Positions 22,426 through 32,169 of a stretch of DNA of 64,000 nucleotides are shown here, piece by piece. The notes below the pieces were generated by a model, which did not search any database, was not told the origin of the DNA, and was given only the letters and a program-made list of their open reading frames with translations. The translations under genes and the position numbers were made by a program. Every line of letters begins with the position of its first letter. Within the stretch, counting starts at the first letter, position 1. The stretch is from Vibrio crassostreae 9ZC13 (GTDB lineage Bacteria > Pseudomonadota > Gammaproteobacteria > Enterobacterales > Vibrionaceae), in contig NZ_AJYZ02000019.1 in assembly GCF_000272045.2 (NCBI RefSeq), positions 62,001 through 126,000 of the forward strand. Direction: 5' to 3'.

Positions 22426-23316
22426 ATGGCTATGGTACAAGGTAAAGGCCTTAAATACCGAGTGTGGGCAACGCATGCAGTGTTGTGGTGCTTCTTGGCA
22501 ATGATTATCTTCCCACTACTGATGATCATCGCGATCTCGTTCCGTGAAGGTAACTTCGCAACCGGTAGTTTGATTCCAGATAACCCATCATTGGAACACT
22601 GGAAGTTAGCATTGGGTATGTCAGTAACGAACGCAGATGGCTCGGTAACGTCACCTCCGTTCCCTGTGCTAACTTGGTTATGGAACTCAGTGAAGGTTGC
22701 AGGTATCACATCGATTCTGATTGTGACACTGTCTACGACATCGGCTTACGCGTTTGCTCGTATGCGCTTTAAAGGTAAGAACACAATCCTGAAAGCGATG
22801 ATGATTTTCCAAATGTTCCCAGCAGTATTGGCTCTAGTAGCAATCTACGCGCTGTTTGACAAACTTGGTCAATACATTCCGTTCTTAGGCTTGAACACAC
22901 ACGGTGGTCTAATCTTCTCTTACCTAGGTGGTATTGCACTGCACGTATGGACGATTAAGGGTTACTTTGAGACGATTGATAACTCTCTGGAAGAGGCAGC
23001 AGCCCTTGATGGTGCAACGCCTTGGCAAGCATTCAGACTGGTTCTACTACCGCTGTCTGTGCCAATCCTAGCGGTTGTGTTTATCCTATCTTTCATCGCG
23101 ACAGTGGGTGAGGTGCCAGTAGCGTCTATCCTACTTACAGATGTGAACTCTTACACGCTAGCAGTAGGTATGCAGCAGTACCTATACCCTCAGAACTACC
23201 TATGGGGTGACTTTGCGGCAGCGGCTGTACTATCAGCACTTCCGATTACTATCGTGTTCTTACTTGCTCAACGTTGGTTAGTTGGTGGTTTGACGGCAGG
23301 TGGTGTAAAAGGATAA
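22426..23316 (+). CDS. malG: Maltose ABC transporter permease MalG
   Basis: Second channel subunit, 296 residues, six membrane segments. The EAA loop is [20 protein letters not shown], and the C-terminus [10 protein letters not shown] is the peptide that reaches into the MalK/MalF interface in the E. coli structure. AAGGAGCACGACA gives a strong ribosome site directly before the ATG. Last gene of malEFG, closed by a terminator. Confidence 0.96.
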   Translation: MAMVQGKGLKYRVWATHAVLWCFLAMIIFPLLMIIAISFREGNFATGSLIPDNPSLEHWKLALGMSVTNADGSVTSPPFPVLTWLWNSVKVAGITSILIVTLSTTSAYAFARMRFKGKNTILKAMMIFQMFPAVLALVAIYALFDKLGQYIPFLGLNTHGGLIFSYLGGIALHVWTIKGYFETIDNSLEEAAALDGATPWQAFRLVLLPLSVPILAVVFILSFIATVGEVPVASILLTDVNSYTLAVGMQQYLYPQNYLWGDFAAAAVLSALPITIVFLLAQRWLVGGLTAGGVKG

Positions 23317-23339
23317 GCTGTACTCTATAAGAAAGAAAA

Positions 23340-23361
23340 AGAGCGACCGTTAGGTCGCTCT
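23340..23361 (+). terminator. Terminator-like hairpin after malG
   Basis: AGAGCGACC (23340-23348) pairs perfectly with GGTCGCTCT (23353-23361) around GTTA. The T-tract is poor (TATATTGG), but it lies 23 bases after the malG stop and is preceded by an A-rich stretch. Confidence 0.75.
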
Positions 23362-23877
23362 ATATTGGCATTTTTATTACATCATTTGGTTTGGCCGCCG
23401 ATCAGTAATAAAAATAACCCTCAGGTTACGCATAGCTGGCTACTAATCAGGTTCCTTACGCTATTAATGATTAGTGGTTTTTGTAACTCTAACCCAGGTA
23501 TTTACTTGGGTTTTTTTATGCCTGCTACTTTTTGTTTTTTGTGTCAGCGTTACTCGTTAACTATCGCGCTCATATCTACTTTAAAACCCAAAGTTTCGAG
23601 TTACTTCTCTCCTAAATACCGACCACTTCATTTTGGTTACTTGTAGAAATGAACTAGTCTCACAAATCAGACACTCAGTATAAGTGGCTGTTGTACTATT
23701 GATATGTTGTGAATATTCCAATGCGTGATACTTCAATGATTTGTATGCAACAAAACCTGAAATTGCACTGAAAATGTATGGGTAAGCGAGAGGTAGTTAC
23801 AAAATATTCAAGTGACATTCATGAGAATTATGGAGGTAGGTTTATTTATGCTTCTGGTTTTTGGTTGGACTTAGAAG
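23362..23877 (+). other. Gap after malG holding a second, orphan terminator
   Basis: AACCCAGGTA/TACTTGGGTT at 23491-23512 followed by seven T is a strong plus-strand terminator about 130 bases beyond the malG hairpin. Between them lies an inverted repeat CTAATCA...TGATTAG (about 23441-23475). This could be a small RNA transcribed from within the gap or a backup malG terminator. A 93-codon frame here spans the terminator and has no coding character. From 23520 to 23877 I see nothing. Confidence 0.4.
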
Positions 23878-24150
23878 TTAGAACTCTTTACTAGAAGGAG
23901 CACAACCTAAGTGTTGCAACAACACATAGATACTTTCTTGATCGAGTGCCACGCGACGAAATAGATCGGCAAATGTCGGATCTCCACCGAAACACGTTTG
24001 GATATAGTGGTTGATTTCATTGCTGTCGTAGCCTTCGACGTACAAAGTTCTAACCCATTGGTACTCAACAGCCTTTAAATTGTTCAGTGTAGACTCGCTA
24101 AGAGTGGGGCGTATGACGCTCAAGAGTGGCTCCAAGAAATTCAAATGCAT
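23878..24150 (-). CDS. Small hypothetical protein (90 aa)
   Basis: A 90-residue soluble protein with regular amphipathic composition (LNNLKAVEYQWVRTLYVEGY, FADLFRRVALDQESIYVLLQ). I do not recognise the family. No signal peptide, membrane segment or catalytic motif is visible. The ATG at 24150 lacks a good ribosome site, which weakens the call, but the composition looks like a real protein and the gap otherwise has no gene. It stands alone between malG and a thioesterase gene. Confidence 0.55.
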   Translation of the reverse strand: MHLNFLEPLLSVIRPTLSESTLNNLKAVEYQWVRTLYVEGYDSNEINHYIQTCFGGDPTFADLFRRVALDQESIYVLLQHLGCAPSSKEF

Positions 24151-24387
24151 CTATTATGATTGGCGGTATTTAATCAGAGCAAAATGACGACTTTATTACA
24201 GTCAAAATAAATCAGTGAACAAGTGCCGATTCATTTCAACCTTTGGCTGGGTATCACGCTCTTATCGTCTGTATTGGGTGTGCAGCGGATTTGGCTGTGT
24301 AGAGCACGAAGGTATCAAATAGATCAATGCCAAGCAGGCGCTTGGCATTGTAATAAGGTTTTGTAGGGGGAGGGCAGCTGGTGGACC

Positions 24388-24891
24388 TTACTTAAGGTAC
24401 TTCACGTGAGCTTCCATCTCTTCACCAATCTGTTTTCGCATGTTCATTAGGCGAATAGCCGAATCTCGTAATTCGATGTCTTCTGGCGTCTCTGGTATCC
24501 ACTCTGGCACTTTAGTCGGATTACCATTCTCATCGACAGCGACCATAATAACGATACAGTGAGTTGTTAGGCGGTTATTGAGCTCTTTAGGGTCGCTTGC
24601 TTGCACGTCGATAGCGATATGCATTGAAGATGAACCTGTGTAAATGACCTTTGCACTTACTTCCACAAGGTTGCCTACATGAATTGGGGCAACGAATCGA
24701 ATTCCGCCTGCATAGGCTGTTATACAGTATTTACCGCTCCAACCTGCGGAACAAGCGTAGGCTGCTAAATCGATCCACTTCATTGCTGCACCACCATGAA
24801 CTTTACCACCAAAGTTCACATCCCCGGGTTCAGCTAAAAAACGCAGAGTAACGTCTCGTTTACCATTTTGTCGGCTATTGCTACTGCTCAT
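24388..24891 (-). CDS. Acyl-CoA thioesterase, hot-dog fold (YciA/ACOT family)
   Basis: Hydrolyses acyl-CoA to free acid and CoA in the cytoplasm. The 167-residue protein has the hot-dog acyl-CoA hydrolase pattern: FLAEPGDVNFGGKVHGGAAMKWIDLAA, where the NFGGKVHGG segment carries the catalytic Asn/His region, followed by a second strand set with SSMHIAIDVQASDP. GGAAGATAG precedes the ATG. It is a single gene; substrate length cannot be told from sequence. Confidence 0.88.
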   Translation of the reverse strand: MSSSNSRQNGKRDVTLRFLAEPGDVNFGGKVHGGAAMKWIDLAAYACSAGWSGKYCITAYAGGIRFVAPIHVGNLVEVSAKVIYTGSSSMHIAIDVQASDPKELNNRLTTHCIVIMVAVDENGNPTKVPEWIPETPEDIELRDSAIRLMNMRKQIGEEMEAHVKYLK

Positions 24892-25600
24892 CTATCTTCC
24901 TTCATTATTATTTTGCTGCGTAACATGCTTGTTACTTGCTAGTAACAATATACTTAAGATGACATAAGTTAAAGCGGATAATCTCATGGTTAAGACTATT
25001 TTTTTCAAACAGATGATCAGTTGATGAATATTGGTGCTTAAAGGCGTATCAGGCGAATGGCAAACATGGATGAAGTGATATCAAGCAAGAGAATAGAAAT
25101 ACTGATTAAGTCACTAGATAGGTCGATTGCAAAAAAAACACCTAGCGTAATGCTAGGTGTTTCTAAGCCGTGTGGTACTCATGTCGGTACTTTTTTGTGT
25201 TAGCCAACCAACCGCTGTTGATTTGGTTTAGTTAAAGTGGCTGTATCTCAGATACCACTAAAGTGGTAGTGATTATTGTTTTCTTATCAGCTCACTTTTA
25301 CTGTTTTAAAAAGTATAGATCCTTCGCGTAGATATTTCCTTTCGGATTATTGTTTGGGAAGCCTTTTAGTGTATTTCGCACTAATCGTGTGTGATTTTAA
25401 TTATATAAAGGTATAACTGCTGAAGAATAGTTGAGTAACGACTCATCGTGCTGATATAAAGTAAAGCGTTTAGACTAACCTTCCGTTTTACTCGCTTGCT
25501 GTAAGGGCTCATCATAGTATGGATTACAGTAGCCACTCTCATTTGCTGTGTGAAACGTGAGTTTGAATTTTTACCCTAATGTGAGCGTTGGGTAATGCGT
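24892..25600. other. 709-base gap with an orphan minus-strand terminator
   Basis: AAACACCTAGC (25136-25146) and GCTAGGTGTTT (25152-25162) form an 11-bp perfect stem; on the minus strand the stem is followed by a run of eight T. The nearest upstream minus-strand gene ends 440 bases away at 25601, so the terminator may belong to a small RNA encoded between 25165 and about 25450. The palindrome ACCACTAAAGTGGT (25254-25267 region) lies inside. No protein-coding frame of note is present. Confidence 0.45.
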
Positions 25601-26494
25601 TTAGCTTTGTTGAGGGAGAGGAGCCTCAAGCCTTGGTTTTCTTCTGATTTGAGCAAGGATGACACCTGAAATCACCATCACACCACCAATGATGTGGAAC
25701 TGGTTAATCTCTTCGCCAAGCCATGTCGCGGCTAATACGATCGCTACAACCGGAAGCAAGTTCATGAACATCGCGCTTGAGTCAGCACCAATGGTGTCAA
25801 TCGCTTTCACCCACATCCAAGGCGCTAAAATCGAAGCGGCAACCGCTGCGTAAGCTATCAATGGGAGCGCTTGTTGCGGTGGTAAAAGTTGTTCGCTGGT
25901 AAGCCAAAGTGGCGTAAGCATCGCGACAGCAAACAGACCCTGAATGTAAATCACCACCCAGCTACTGATGGGCATTTTCCAGCGTTTCAAGAGCACACAG
26001 TAAGACGCATAAACAAAGGCTGCAATTAGCATATAACCATCACCTTGAGTCAATTCTTGATGCATGAAGAACAAAGGGTCGCCTTTACCTAACATCAGAG
26101 CTAAGCCTGACAGTGACAACACACCGCCAACAATACTCAAACTAGAAATCGACTTGTGCAACAAAGGAACGCTTAGAAACACGCTGATCAATGGGACTAA
26201 AGACGTGATCAAGGCCATGTTGGAAGCGGTTGTGGTTAAGCCTGCGTAGTAACCTAGAGATTGGTTCAACACCATGCCCAAAAAGCCGAGGAATGCTAAT
26301 TTAGATAAGTTTGGCTTAATGACAGCCCACTGTTTCATCACTGGGCGAATGCAGAAAGGCGTGAGAATTAACATCGCAAAAAACCAGCGGTAAAAACTCA
26401 TCGCGCTAGGTTCTATGGTGCTTGCAGCAAGCTTGTTGACGATTGCATTGGCGCCCCAGATACAGACTGTAAAAAATGGTAAGAGATAATGCAT
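25601..26494 (-). CDS. EamA/DMT family transporter
   Basis: A 297-residue inner-membrane protein with ten predicted membrane segments in two EamA halves. The first half begins MHYLLPFFTVCIWGANAIVN and the second begins GYMLIAAFVYASYCVLLKRW; both contain the EamA strand pattern ending in GEEINQFHIIGGVMVISGVI. Family members export metabolites or amino acids; the substrate is unknown. It is divergent from an AraC-type gene 98 bases away, which probably controls it. Confidence 0.9.
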   Translation of the reverse strand: MHYLLPFFTVCIWGANAIVNKLAASTIEPSAMSFYRWFFAMLILTPFCIRPVMKQWAVIKPNLSKLAFLGFLGMVLNQSLGYYAGLTTTASNMALITSLVPLISVFLSVPLLHKSISSLSIVGGVLSLSGLALMLGKGDPLFFMHQELTQGDGYMLIAAFVYASYCVLLKRWKMPISSWVVIYIQGLFAVAMLTPLWLTSEQLLPPQQALPLIAYAAVAASILAPWMWVKAIDTIGADSSAMFMNLLPVVAIVLAATWLGEEINQFHIIGGVMVISGVILAQIRRKPRLEAPLPQQS

Positions 26495-26592
26495 GTGAAT
26501 TCCATGGCGAATGAGTTGATGCGGCTAGTTTGACAGGTCGTTATACTTACAAGTATCTTTAGAAAGACATCAGGCGCGATAGGAAGACAAGT

Positions 26593-27381
26593 TTGAAAAA
26601 ACAGTCCAGAAACCTTCATCCATCCTTATCAATTGATAAGGCACCATCCAACGTATTTATGAATTTTGAAGCGTTTCTTTCGAACACTGAAACCCGAGTT
26701 CATAGCCACTCATGGGGACAGGTTCAATTGATCAGTGGCGGTATATTAGAGATGGAAGCGGAAAGCACCCGATTTCTGGCGCCACCACATCTAGCGATTT
26801 GGGTACCGGCCGGGGTGATGCATTGCAGTTATAACCGTAAGCCTTTGGACTACTGTTCGCTAAATATCGCCCCAGAGCTAACGCAACACCTGCCAGATAA
26901 AACCAGCCTTATAAAGATCACGCCGATTGTGTCTTCTATTATCGATGACTTTCGCGAGCGTGGAATCAATGTTGCGGAAAAAGAACAAGATCAAAGGCTC
27001 GTTCAGGTACTGCTTGACCAACTTGCGCAGCGTGAGGTTGAACACCACTTCTTGCCTTCAACCGATAATAAGTATCTAGCGCCTATATTGGCTTCTGTTG
27101 AAGAGAACCCAACCGATGAAGTGACGCTGAAAGATTGGGCTGAACGTGTCCACACCACGGAAAGAACCCTTTCTCGCCACTGCCAGACCGAGCTTGGAAT
27201 GAGCTTTACCGAGTGGCGACTGCGAGTGCGCTACCTATACTCAATGGACTTGTTGAGAAACGGCCAATCGGTTAAAGAGGTCGCTCTTACATTGGGTTAT
27301 AACCAAGCAAGCCCATTTATCACCATGTTCAAACGTTACGCGAACCAAACGCCAGAGCAGTATAAGAACCGTTTGTTGTAG
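26593..27381 (+). CDS. AraC family transcriptional regulator
   Basis: The 262-residue protein has an N-terminal cupin-like effector domain (HSHSWGQVQLISGGILEMEA, APPHLAIWVPAGVMHC) and a C-terminal double helix-turn-helix (LKDWAERVHTTERTLSRHCQ and SVKEVALTLGYNQASPFITM). The start is TTG at 26593, chosen because AGGAAG lies six bases upstream; the next ATG (26659) would cut into the cupin. Divergent orientation to the EamA exporter suggests local control, as in many AraC/EamA pairs. Confidence 0.9.
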   Translation: MKKQSRNLHPSLSIDKAPSNVFMNFEAFLSNTETRVHSHSWGQVQLISGGILEMEAESTRFLAPPHLAIWVPAGVMHCSYNRKPLDYCSLNIAPELTQHLPDKTSLIKITPIVSSIIDDFRERGINVAEKEQDQRLVQVLLDQLAQREVEHHFLPSTDNKYLAPILASVEENPTDEVTLKDWAERVHTTERTLSRHCQTELGMSFTEWRLRVRYLYSMDLLRNGQSVKEVALTLGYNQASPFITMFKRYANQTPEQYKNRLL

Positions 27382-27446
27382 TTCGTTGTTGTTCCTAACA
27401 GAACGGATGTATTTGTTGTCAGATTTCACCTTTATTAATACAGGAC

Positions 27447-28589
27447 TTAATACCCAGTCAATTCCATATAGCCAGCTCCGGAATGAGAACCTTTAATCAC
27501 GATTGGCCCTTCCCAATAGGGTACAGACAGTGGCATTTTTGCTTCTGGGTTGAGTGCCGAGACGGTCAGTTCGATTTGTTGAATTGGAATCGAAACTTGC
27601 CACTCTGTTGGGTAGTCACGTCCATCGATTTCCGTTTGCATGATGGCTGTTAAGCTGATGTCTTGCTGCTTAATCGTGATGCCGGAGCCATCTTGATTCA
27701 TCAACCTTGCATGGGAATAATTGGCTTTGCCTGTTGTTGAGTTTCGAAGTTGAAATACCACCAAGCTGGTTTCATCACTCAGCCTTAGCGCAAACCAATC
27801 CCAACCTTGTTGCGAGTCGAGTAAAAACTGAGAGCTCCATTCTCTGTCTATCCAACCTTTGCCAGAAACCAGATGGGTTACTCCATCAATAGTTACCTCG
27901 CCCGATACATTAATGAATGGTTGGCTGTAGTAGTAGGAAGCCACTTTGCCATCGCTACTTTTAGTGCTGTAGCCTTGTTCGCCTTGTTTTTGATAAGGCG
28001 CGTTGCTGGTTAACTTAAGCGAGTAGCCAAACTGTTCAGAATTAGCGTTCAAGGTTGCGGGGAATAGATCATCGCTTGAAGAGTTCCATTGCCAATCATC
28101 AAGGTAGACACGTAATGGGGAAGCATCGACGCCTGCCAGTTCTGCTTGGTCACGTGACCATTTTTCATCGGCATAGTGTTTGTCTTTAGTGGTGACAGCA
28201 CTGTGCGCCATGTAGATTTGCTTGCTTTGCCACGTGGTTTTCTTAGGCTGCTTGGCTTGATTGTCGTTTTCTTGTGGGGCAGAGGCGAAGCGGAACTGTG
28301 TCCACTGCAGGCCTAACGCATTGCCTTCTTCATCAATTAAGTTTGCGGTTAAATACCACCATTCATGACGAAAATCAGGGTGTGCTTGATGGTCGGCAGG
28401 GAAAGTGATGTCGATACCTTTTACTACCGGTGTGAATTGATCAGTCTCTTTTTGTGTTTCATCGTCGGTTTGTTTTCCAGTGCCGAGTATTGAGCCCATA
28501 TTTTGAGCTGATGGTTGAGTGGATTCATCGCACCCTAAAAGGAGCAAGATGCCAAGTGTGAGAACGAAAACTCTCATTGTTCGATTCAT
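27447..28589 (-). CDS. AttH/CrtC-like (lipocalin-type hydroxyneurosporene synthase family) lipoprotein
   Basis: The 380-residue product begins MNRTMRVFVLTLGILLLLGC, a lipoprotein signal with lipobox LLGC. The body matches the AttH family: HQAHPDFRHEWWYLTANLID near the N-terminus, GKGWIDREWSSQFLLDSQQGW in the middle and the C-terminal YWEGPIVIKGSHSGAGYMEL. AttH is named from the Agrobacterium att genes and also occurs with FtsX-type ABC permeases, as here; its biochemical role is not established. The start ATG overlaps the permease stop by one base (TGATG). Confidence 0.87.
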   Translation of the reverse strand: MNRTMRVFVLTLGILLLLGCDESTQPSAQNMGSILGTGKQTDDETQKETDQFTPVVKGIDITFPADHQAHPDFRHEWWYLTANLIDEEGNALGLQWTQFRFASAPQENDNQAKQPKKTTWQSKQIYMAHSAVTTKDKHYADEKWSRDQAELAGVDASPLRVYLDDWQWNSSSDDLFPATLNANSEQFGYSLKLTSNAPYQKQGEQGYSTKSSDGKVASYYYSQPFINVSGEVTIDGVTHLVSGKGWIDREWSSQFLLDSQQGWDWFALRLSDETSLVVFQLRNSTTGKANYSHARLMNQDGSGITIKQQDISLTAIMQTEIDGRDYPTEWQVSIPIQQIELTVSALNPEAKMPLSVPYWEGPIVIKGSHSGAGYMELTGY

Positions 28590-31123
28590 CACAACACCTC
28601 ACTCTGTAAACTGGATACCACGGGTTTGCTGACCAAACGCCACAGTGGAATCAAGGTCGCAATCACTGCCACTAAAATGGTGATGGTTGCGATGCTGAGT
28701 GCATCACTCCAATTCCATACGTAATTTAAGCTCCAACCAAAGGCGCGTAGGGTAACGATGTCCGTCAACACATAACCGACCATAGCGCCGAGTGGTAAAG
28801 CGATAACCAGAGTGAAGGCGACCAGAACAACGATTTGCCCGACCACCATTGCCATCAATTTTTTCTGACTAACACCGAGTGCATACAGCCTTGCAATGGC
28901 GGCTTTACGTGCATCGAGCAACATGAAACAGGCGCAGAACAACCCAATCACCGCCACCATTAATGTGACGCCATTAAGCGCCCGCGTGATGGCAAAAGTT
29001 TGTGAGAATATATCCAACGCGATCGATTTGATCTGTGCTTGATTGTAAAGCTGACCTGGGTGCAGATTGAGTTGTTGGCGTAACTGTTCGTACACCACTT
29101 GTGGGTCGCCAGAGACTTTGATTCCCAAGCTGGTGGGTAAGTCAGTAAATCCGCTTTCGATCCACAAATTAGGTGCAAGTAACACTTCGCCATTCGGTGA
29201 GCCGTAATCGTGGAAAATCGCCCCGACGATGAGCGCTTTGTCTTGGATCGCGTCGAGCTTGAGTCGGCTTCCAAGCGGCAAGCCGAGCTTCACTGCCGTA
29301 GGTTCGCTGATCGCCACGAATTCACCTTGGTAAAAGCGCGTCCAGAAATCATCAAGGTGGGATTGAAATACCATGGTTTGCTCAAGTGTGTCTTTGTCTT
29401 TGGTGCCGAGCAAAGTAGGTAAGCCCTGCAAGTTATCATCGACATAATATTGCTTATAAACGGTTTCAACATTTTCAAACTGCTCTAACGCACGTTCCAC
29501 ATTCGCGATTTCACCTTGGGCAGGGCTAACGTAAATATCGGCATGTAAGCGCTGTTCAAGCCATTGCTTTAACGTGGATTCAAAGCTGCCGACTAAGGTA
29601 TTCATTCCGATATTGGCGGTGACAGCGAGAAGCAACGCCATCATGGCAAGGGAGAGAGGGGAAATAAGTTCACGTAGCTCAGCAAACAGATATTGTATTA
29701 ACCCCGATTGGGTGCGTTTTTCGCTCCAGTTCGCTAGCACGCTTAGCGTTTTGGGCAGGTACAAAGGAATCGATACCACTAACACACCGAGCCATGCCAT
29801 GGTGAAGCGATGATGTTCGCTCATCCATAAACCTGCTAACGCGAGAATAGTTAATACTGACCCGATAACAAACAGCTGATTTTCGTTAGACGTTTCCGGC
29901 GCTTGATAGAAACCGCCATGGGAAGAGAGGGGTTGTCGCACTCGCTGTTTAAAGTGTTGCCAACAAGCGACAAGCGTTGCGGCCAGCGTGAGTAGCAGTG
30001 CCCGCACTAACCATTGCCACTGCCATGTACCGGGAAGCAGTGTTGCACCATAAAGTTGCTCAAGTGTTATCGCGACGGTTGGGTGTAGCCAATGGCTGAG
30101 TTGAATGCCGAAAATGAAACCAAGCGACGCGCCTAGTGTGACTAAAAGAGTCAGCTCGACTAACAGAGCTGAAAATACGATGCTTGGCGCAATGCCGGCT
30201 TGTTGAATTTGCACCAACAGCCGATTACGTTTCAGCAGACTATATTTCACACCGTTGTAAGCGATGAATAGGCCAACCAAAAACGCCAACAAACTCATGG
30301 CGGTGAGGTTAAGGTGAAAGCTATCGGTAATTGAACCGAGATCCGTGCTTTGGTTGTTGGATATCCATTGCCCTTGCTCGCCAATAAGGCTTTGCCATTT
30401 ATCCTGAGCATTGCTGTTAGTGTCGCTCTTAGTGTCAAAAATAGCGATGTAGCTCAGTTGCCCTTGCTTGTTAAGCAGTTGCTGAGCGAACCCAATATCC
30501 ATCAACATTCGGCTACCTAGCTGCCATTCATCTGGTAGCACTACCACTTGAGTGAGCACTTCATCCAAAGTAAGTGTGTCTACTCCTCCCAAGTTCTGGT
30601 GTTGCGACTGGCTCATCATCACAATGGGTTCACCCGCTAAGAGTTGCGGCAAAGGTAAGGCATTGTCGAACAGGGAAATGTTTGGTTCTTTGGTTTGAGT
30701 GTTGCTTTGTTCGTCGACGCGAGCGTGACGAGATCTTGAAGTGAGGGCGGCGATCAACTCACTGCCTTGAACTGACCAACGTCGACCTTGCTCGTCTCTT
30801 ACTCGCCCTTCTATAACAGGTAGCGCTGCGCTTAATCCACTTTGTCTTAAGCTGAAGTAGAGCGATTCCGGCAAATAGTTTTGCCCTGCTGGTGGAATGA
30901 TAAGGTTCTGCGCTTGAGTGCTAAGTTGCTCGGTCGATTCTGCATAACTGCGCTTGGCATTGAGGTTGATGGCTTGCACTGCGACAAACAAGGTGACCGC
31001 TAACACAATGCCGATCAGAATCGCTGCGGCTTGCAATGGTGATTGACGATAGTGCGCCGCGAATAGATTCAGAGTCAGTTTGGTATGGGTGAGCTGGTTC
31101 TGAGCAAAGCCAGTTTGCTTCAT
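28589..31123 (-). CDS. FtsX-like ABC transporter permease (AttFG/MacB type)
   Basis: A 844-residue inner-membrane protein with two FtsX-like permease domains. A first membrane helix (AAAILIGIVLAVTLFVAVQA) is followed by a large periplasmic domain, three helices, a central group of helices, a second periplasmic domain and a final three-helix FtsX domain (VTLMVAVIGLFCACFMLLDA; IVVLVAFTLVIALPLGAMVG; TLIPLWRLVSK). Such proteins do not import solutes but move lipids or lipoproteins or transmit force (MacB, LolCE). ATG 31123 lies nine bases after the ATPase stop; an in-frame TTG at 31177 would overlap the ATPase gene. Confidence 0.88.
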   Translation of the reverse strand: MKQTGFAQNQLTHTKLTLNLFAAHYRQSPLQAAAILIGIVLAVTLFVAVQAINLNAKRSYAESTEQLSTQAQNLIIPPAGQNYLPESLYFSLRQSGLSAALPVIEGRVRDEQGRRWSVQGSELIAALTSRSRHARVDEQSNTQTKEPNISLFDNALPLPQLLAGEPIVMMSQSQHQNLGGVDTLTLDEVLTQVVVLPDEWQLGSRMLMDIGFAQQLLNKQGQLSYIAIFDTKSDTNSNAQDKWQSLIGEQGQWISNNQSTDLGSITDSFHLNLTAMSLLAFLVGLFIAYNGVKYSLLKRNRLLVQIQQAGIAPSIVFSALLVELTLLVTLGASLGFIFGIQLSHWLHPTVAITLEQLYGATLLPGTWQWQWLVRALLLTLAATLVACWQHFKQRVRQPLSSHGGFYQAPETSNENQLFVIGSVLTILALAGLWMSEHHRFTMAWLGVLVVSIPLYLPKTLSVLANWSEKRTQSGLIQYLFAELRELISPLSLAMMALLLAVTANIGMNTLVGSFESTLKQWLEQRLHADIYVSPAQGEIANVERALEQFENVETVYKQYYVDDNLQGLPTLLGTKDKDTLEQTMVFQSHLDDFWTRFYQGEFVAISEPTAVKLGLPLGSRLKLDAIQDKALIVGAIFHDYGSPNGEVLLAPNLWIESGFTDLPTSLGIKVSGDPQVVYEQLRQQLNLHPGQLYNQAQIKSIALDIFSQTFAITRALNGVTLMVAVIGLFCACFMLLDARKAAIARLYALGVSQKKLMAMVVGQIVVLVAFTLVIALPLGAMVGYVLTDIVTLRAFGWSLNYVWNWSDALSIATITILVAVIATLIPLWRLVSKPVVSSLQSEVL

Positions 31124-31131
31124 TGGATTAC

Positions 31132-31830
31132 TCACAACGCTGCTGCTCTTGGGGTTAGATCTATGTTCCTTAAACAACCATCATCTAGCACCAATTTTGT
31201 CTGCATAAAGCTGGCGCATTCTGGGCTGTGCGTAACCAAAAGCACGGCAGTGTTGCCTTGTGTAGTGATTTCACTCAGCAGCTTCATAACCTCTAACCCT
31301 GCTTTTTGGTCGAGGTTGCCAGTGGGTTCGTCGGCAAGCAATAGTTTGGGTTTATGGGCTAGCGCGCGCGCTATTGCGACTCGTTGTTGCTGACCGCCAG
31401 AGAGTGCGGATACATGTCTTTCGAGTAGCTCGCTGATACCCAATGCGTCAACTAAATAATCGCACCAGTCGCTCCACTTCTGTTGATTTAAATGAAGAGG
31501 GAAGGCGATGTTTTGTTTTACGTTGAGTGGGGTTAACAAGTTGAACTGCTGAAAGATAACGCCTAGTTTTTGATGACGGAATCGGCTCCACTGTGGATCT
31601 TTCCAATTTGATGTGTTCTCGCCATCAAGCCACAACTCGCCACCGGATAGAGGCTCAAACCCCGCAATGATGTTAAGCAGAGTACTCTTTCCACTACCAC
31701 TCGCCCCAGTCAAAGCCACGCTTGCCCCTGTCGCCAAAGCGAAGTCGACATTGTCCAACACGTGATGGGTATCGTTGCCATCAACAAAGCTTTTGCTGGC
31801 ATGTGTAAGTGTGACAATTGGGCTTTCCAT
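31132..31830 (-). CDS. ABC transporter ATPase (LolD/MacB type)
   Basis: The 232-residue ATPase has Walker A GASGSGKST, signature [15 protein letters not shown] and Walker B LLLADEPTGNLDQ, where the GNLD sequence is the hallmark of the LolD/FtsE/MacB class that partners FtsX-type permeases. It heads a three-gene operon (ATPase, permease, AttH lipoprotein). AAGGAAAGGAA precedes the ATG. Substrate unknown; an envelope lipid or lipoprotein is the most likely target. Confidence 0.93.
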   Translation of the reverse strand: MESPIVTLTHASKSFVDGNDTHHVLDNVDFALATGASVALTGASGSGKSTLLNIIAGFEPLSGGELWLDGENTSNWKDPQWSRFRHQKLGVIFQQFNLLTPLNVKQNIAFPLHLNQQKWSDWCDYLVDALGISELLERHVSALSGGQQQRVAIARALAHKPKLLLADEPTGNLDQKAGLEVMKLLSEITTQGNTAVLLVTHSPECASFMQTKLVLDDGCLRNIDLTPRAAAL

Positions 31831-32109
31831 TTCCTTTCCTTATAACCAAAACTTACCATCAAAAGGTGTCGTTACTTGTGGTAATTATCGAAGCGACAAG
31901 CTCTACAAAACTGTAGACAACAATTTCAAACAATAGAGCGATTTATATCGAATTATTAATAACTTGTACTGTGAAAAGAGGGAAATAGATCAGTGTGAGA
32001 TGGAATACAGGTGTAAGTGGGAGCTTAGAGTCACCTAGGAGGCTTTTGGGGCTGTTTATAGATAATAAATATCTATGTTAAAAATTGTCCCAATTCCAAT
32101 TCGTTTTAA
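31831..32109. other. AT-rich gap upstream of the ABC operon
   Basis: Holds the promoter of the ABC operon and, at about 32055-32075, an inverted repeat ATAGATA/TATCTAT. No reading frame of coding quality is present. Confidence 0.5.
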
Positions 32110-32145
32110 AAGAAAACGCCCCCGATTGGTTGAAGCCAATCAGGG
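32110..32145 (-). terminator. Strong terminator after the 27-codon ORF
   Basis: On the minus strand CCCTGATTGG (32145-32136) pairs in ten of ten positions (one U-G wobble) with CCAATCGGGG (32129-32120) and is followed by GCGTTTTCTTTT. It starts 24 bases after the stop of the small ORF at 32170. Confidence 0.88.
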
Positions 32146-32169
32146 TTAGTAAGGCCCAAGAAAATCTAG

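Noticed and set aside
23365..23646. 93-codon plus-strand frame after malG
   Set aside because: It runs through a strong terminator, has no ribosome site and has no coding composition.
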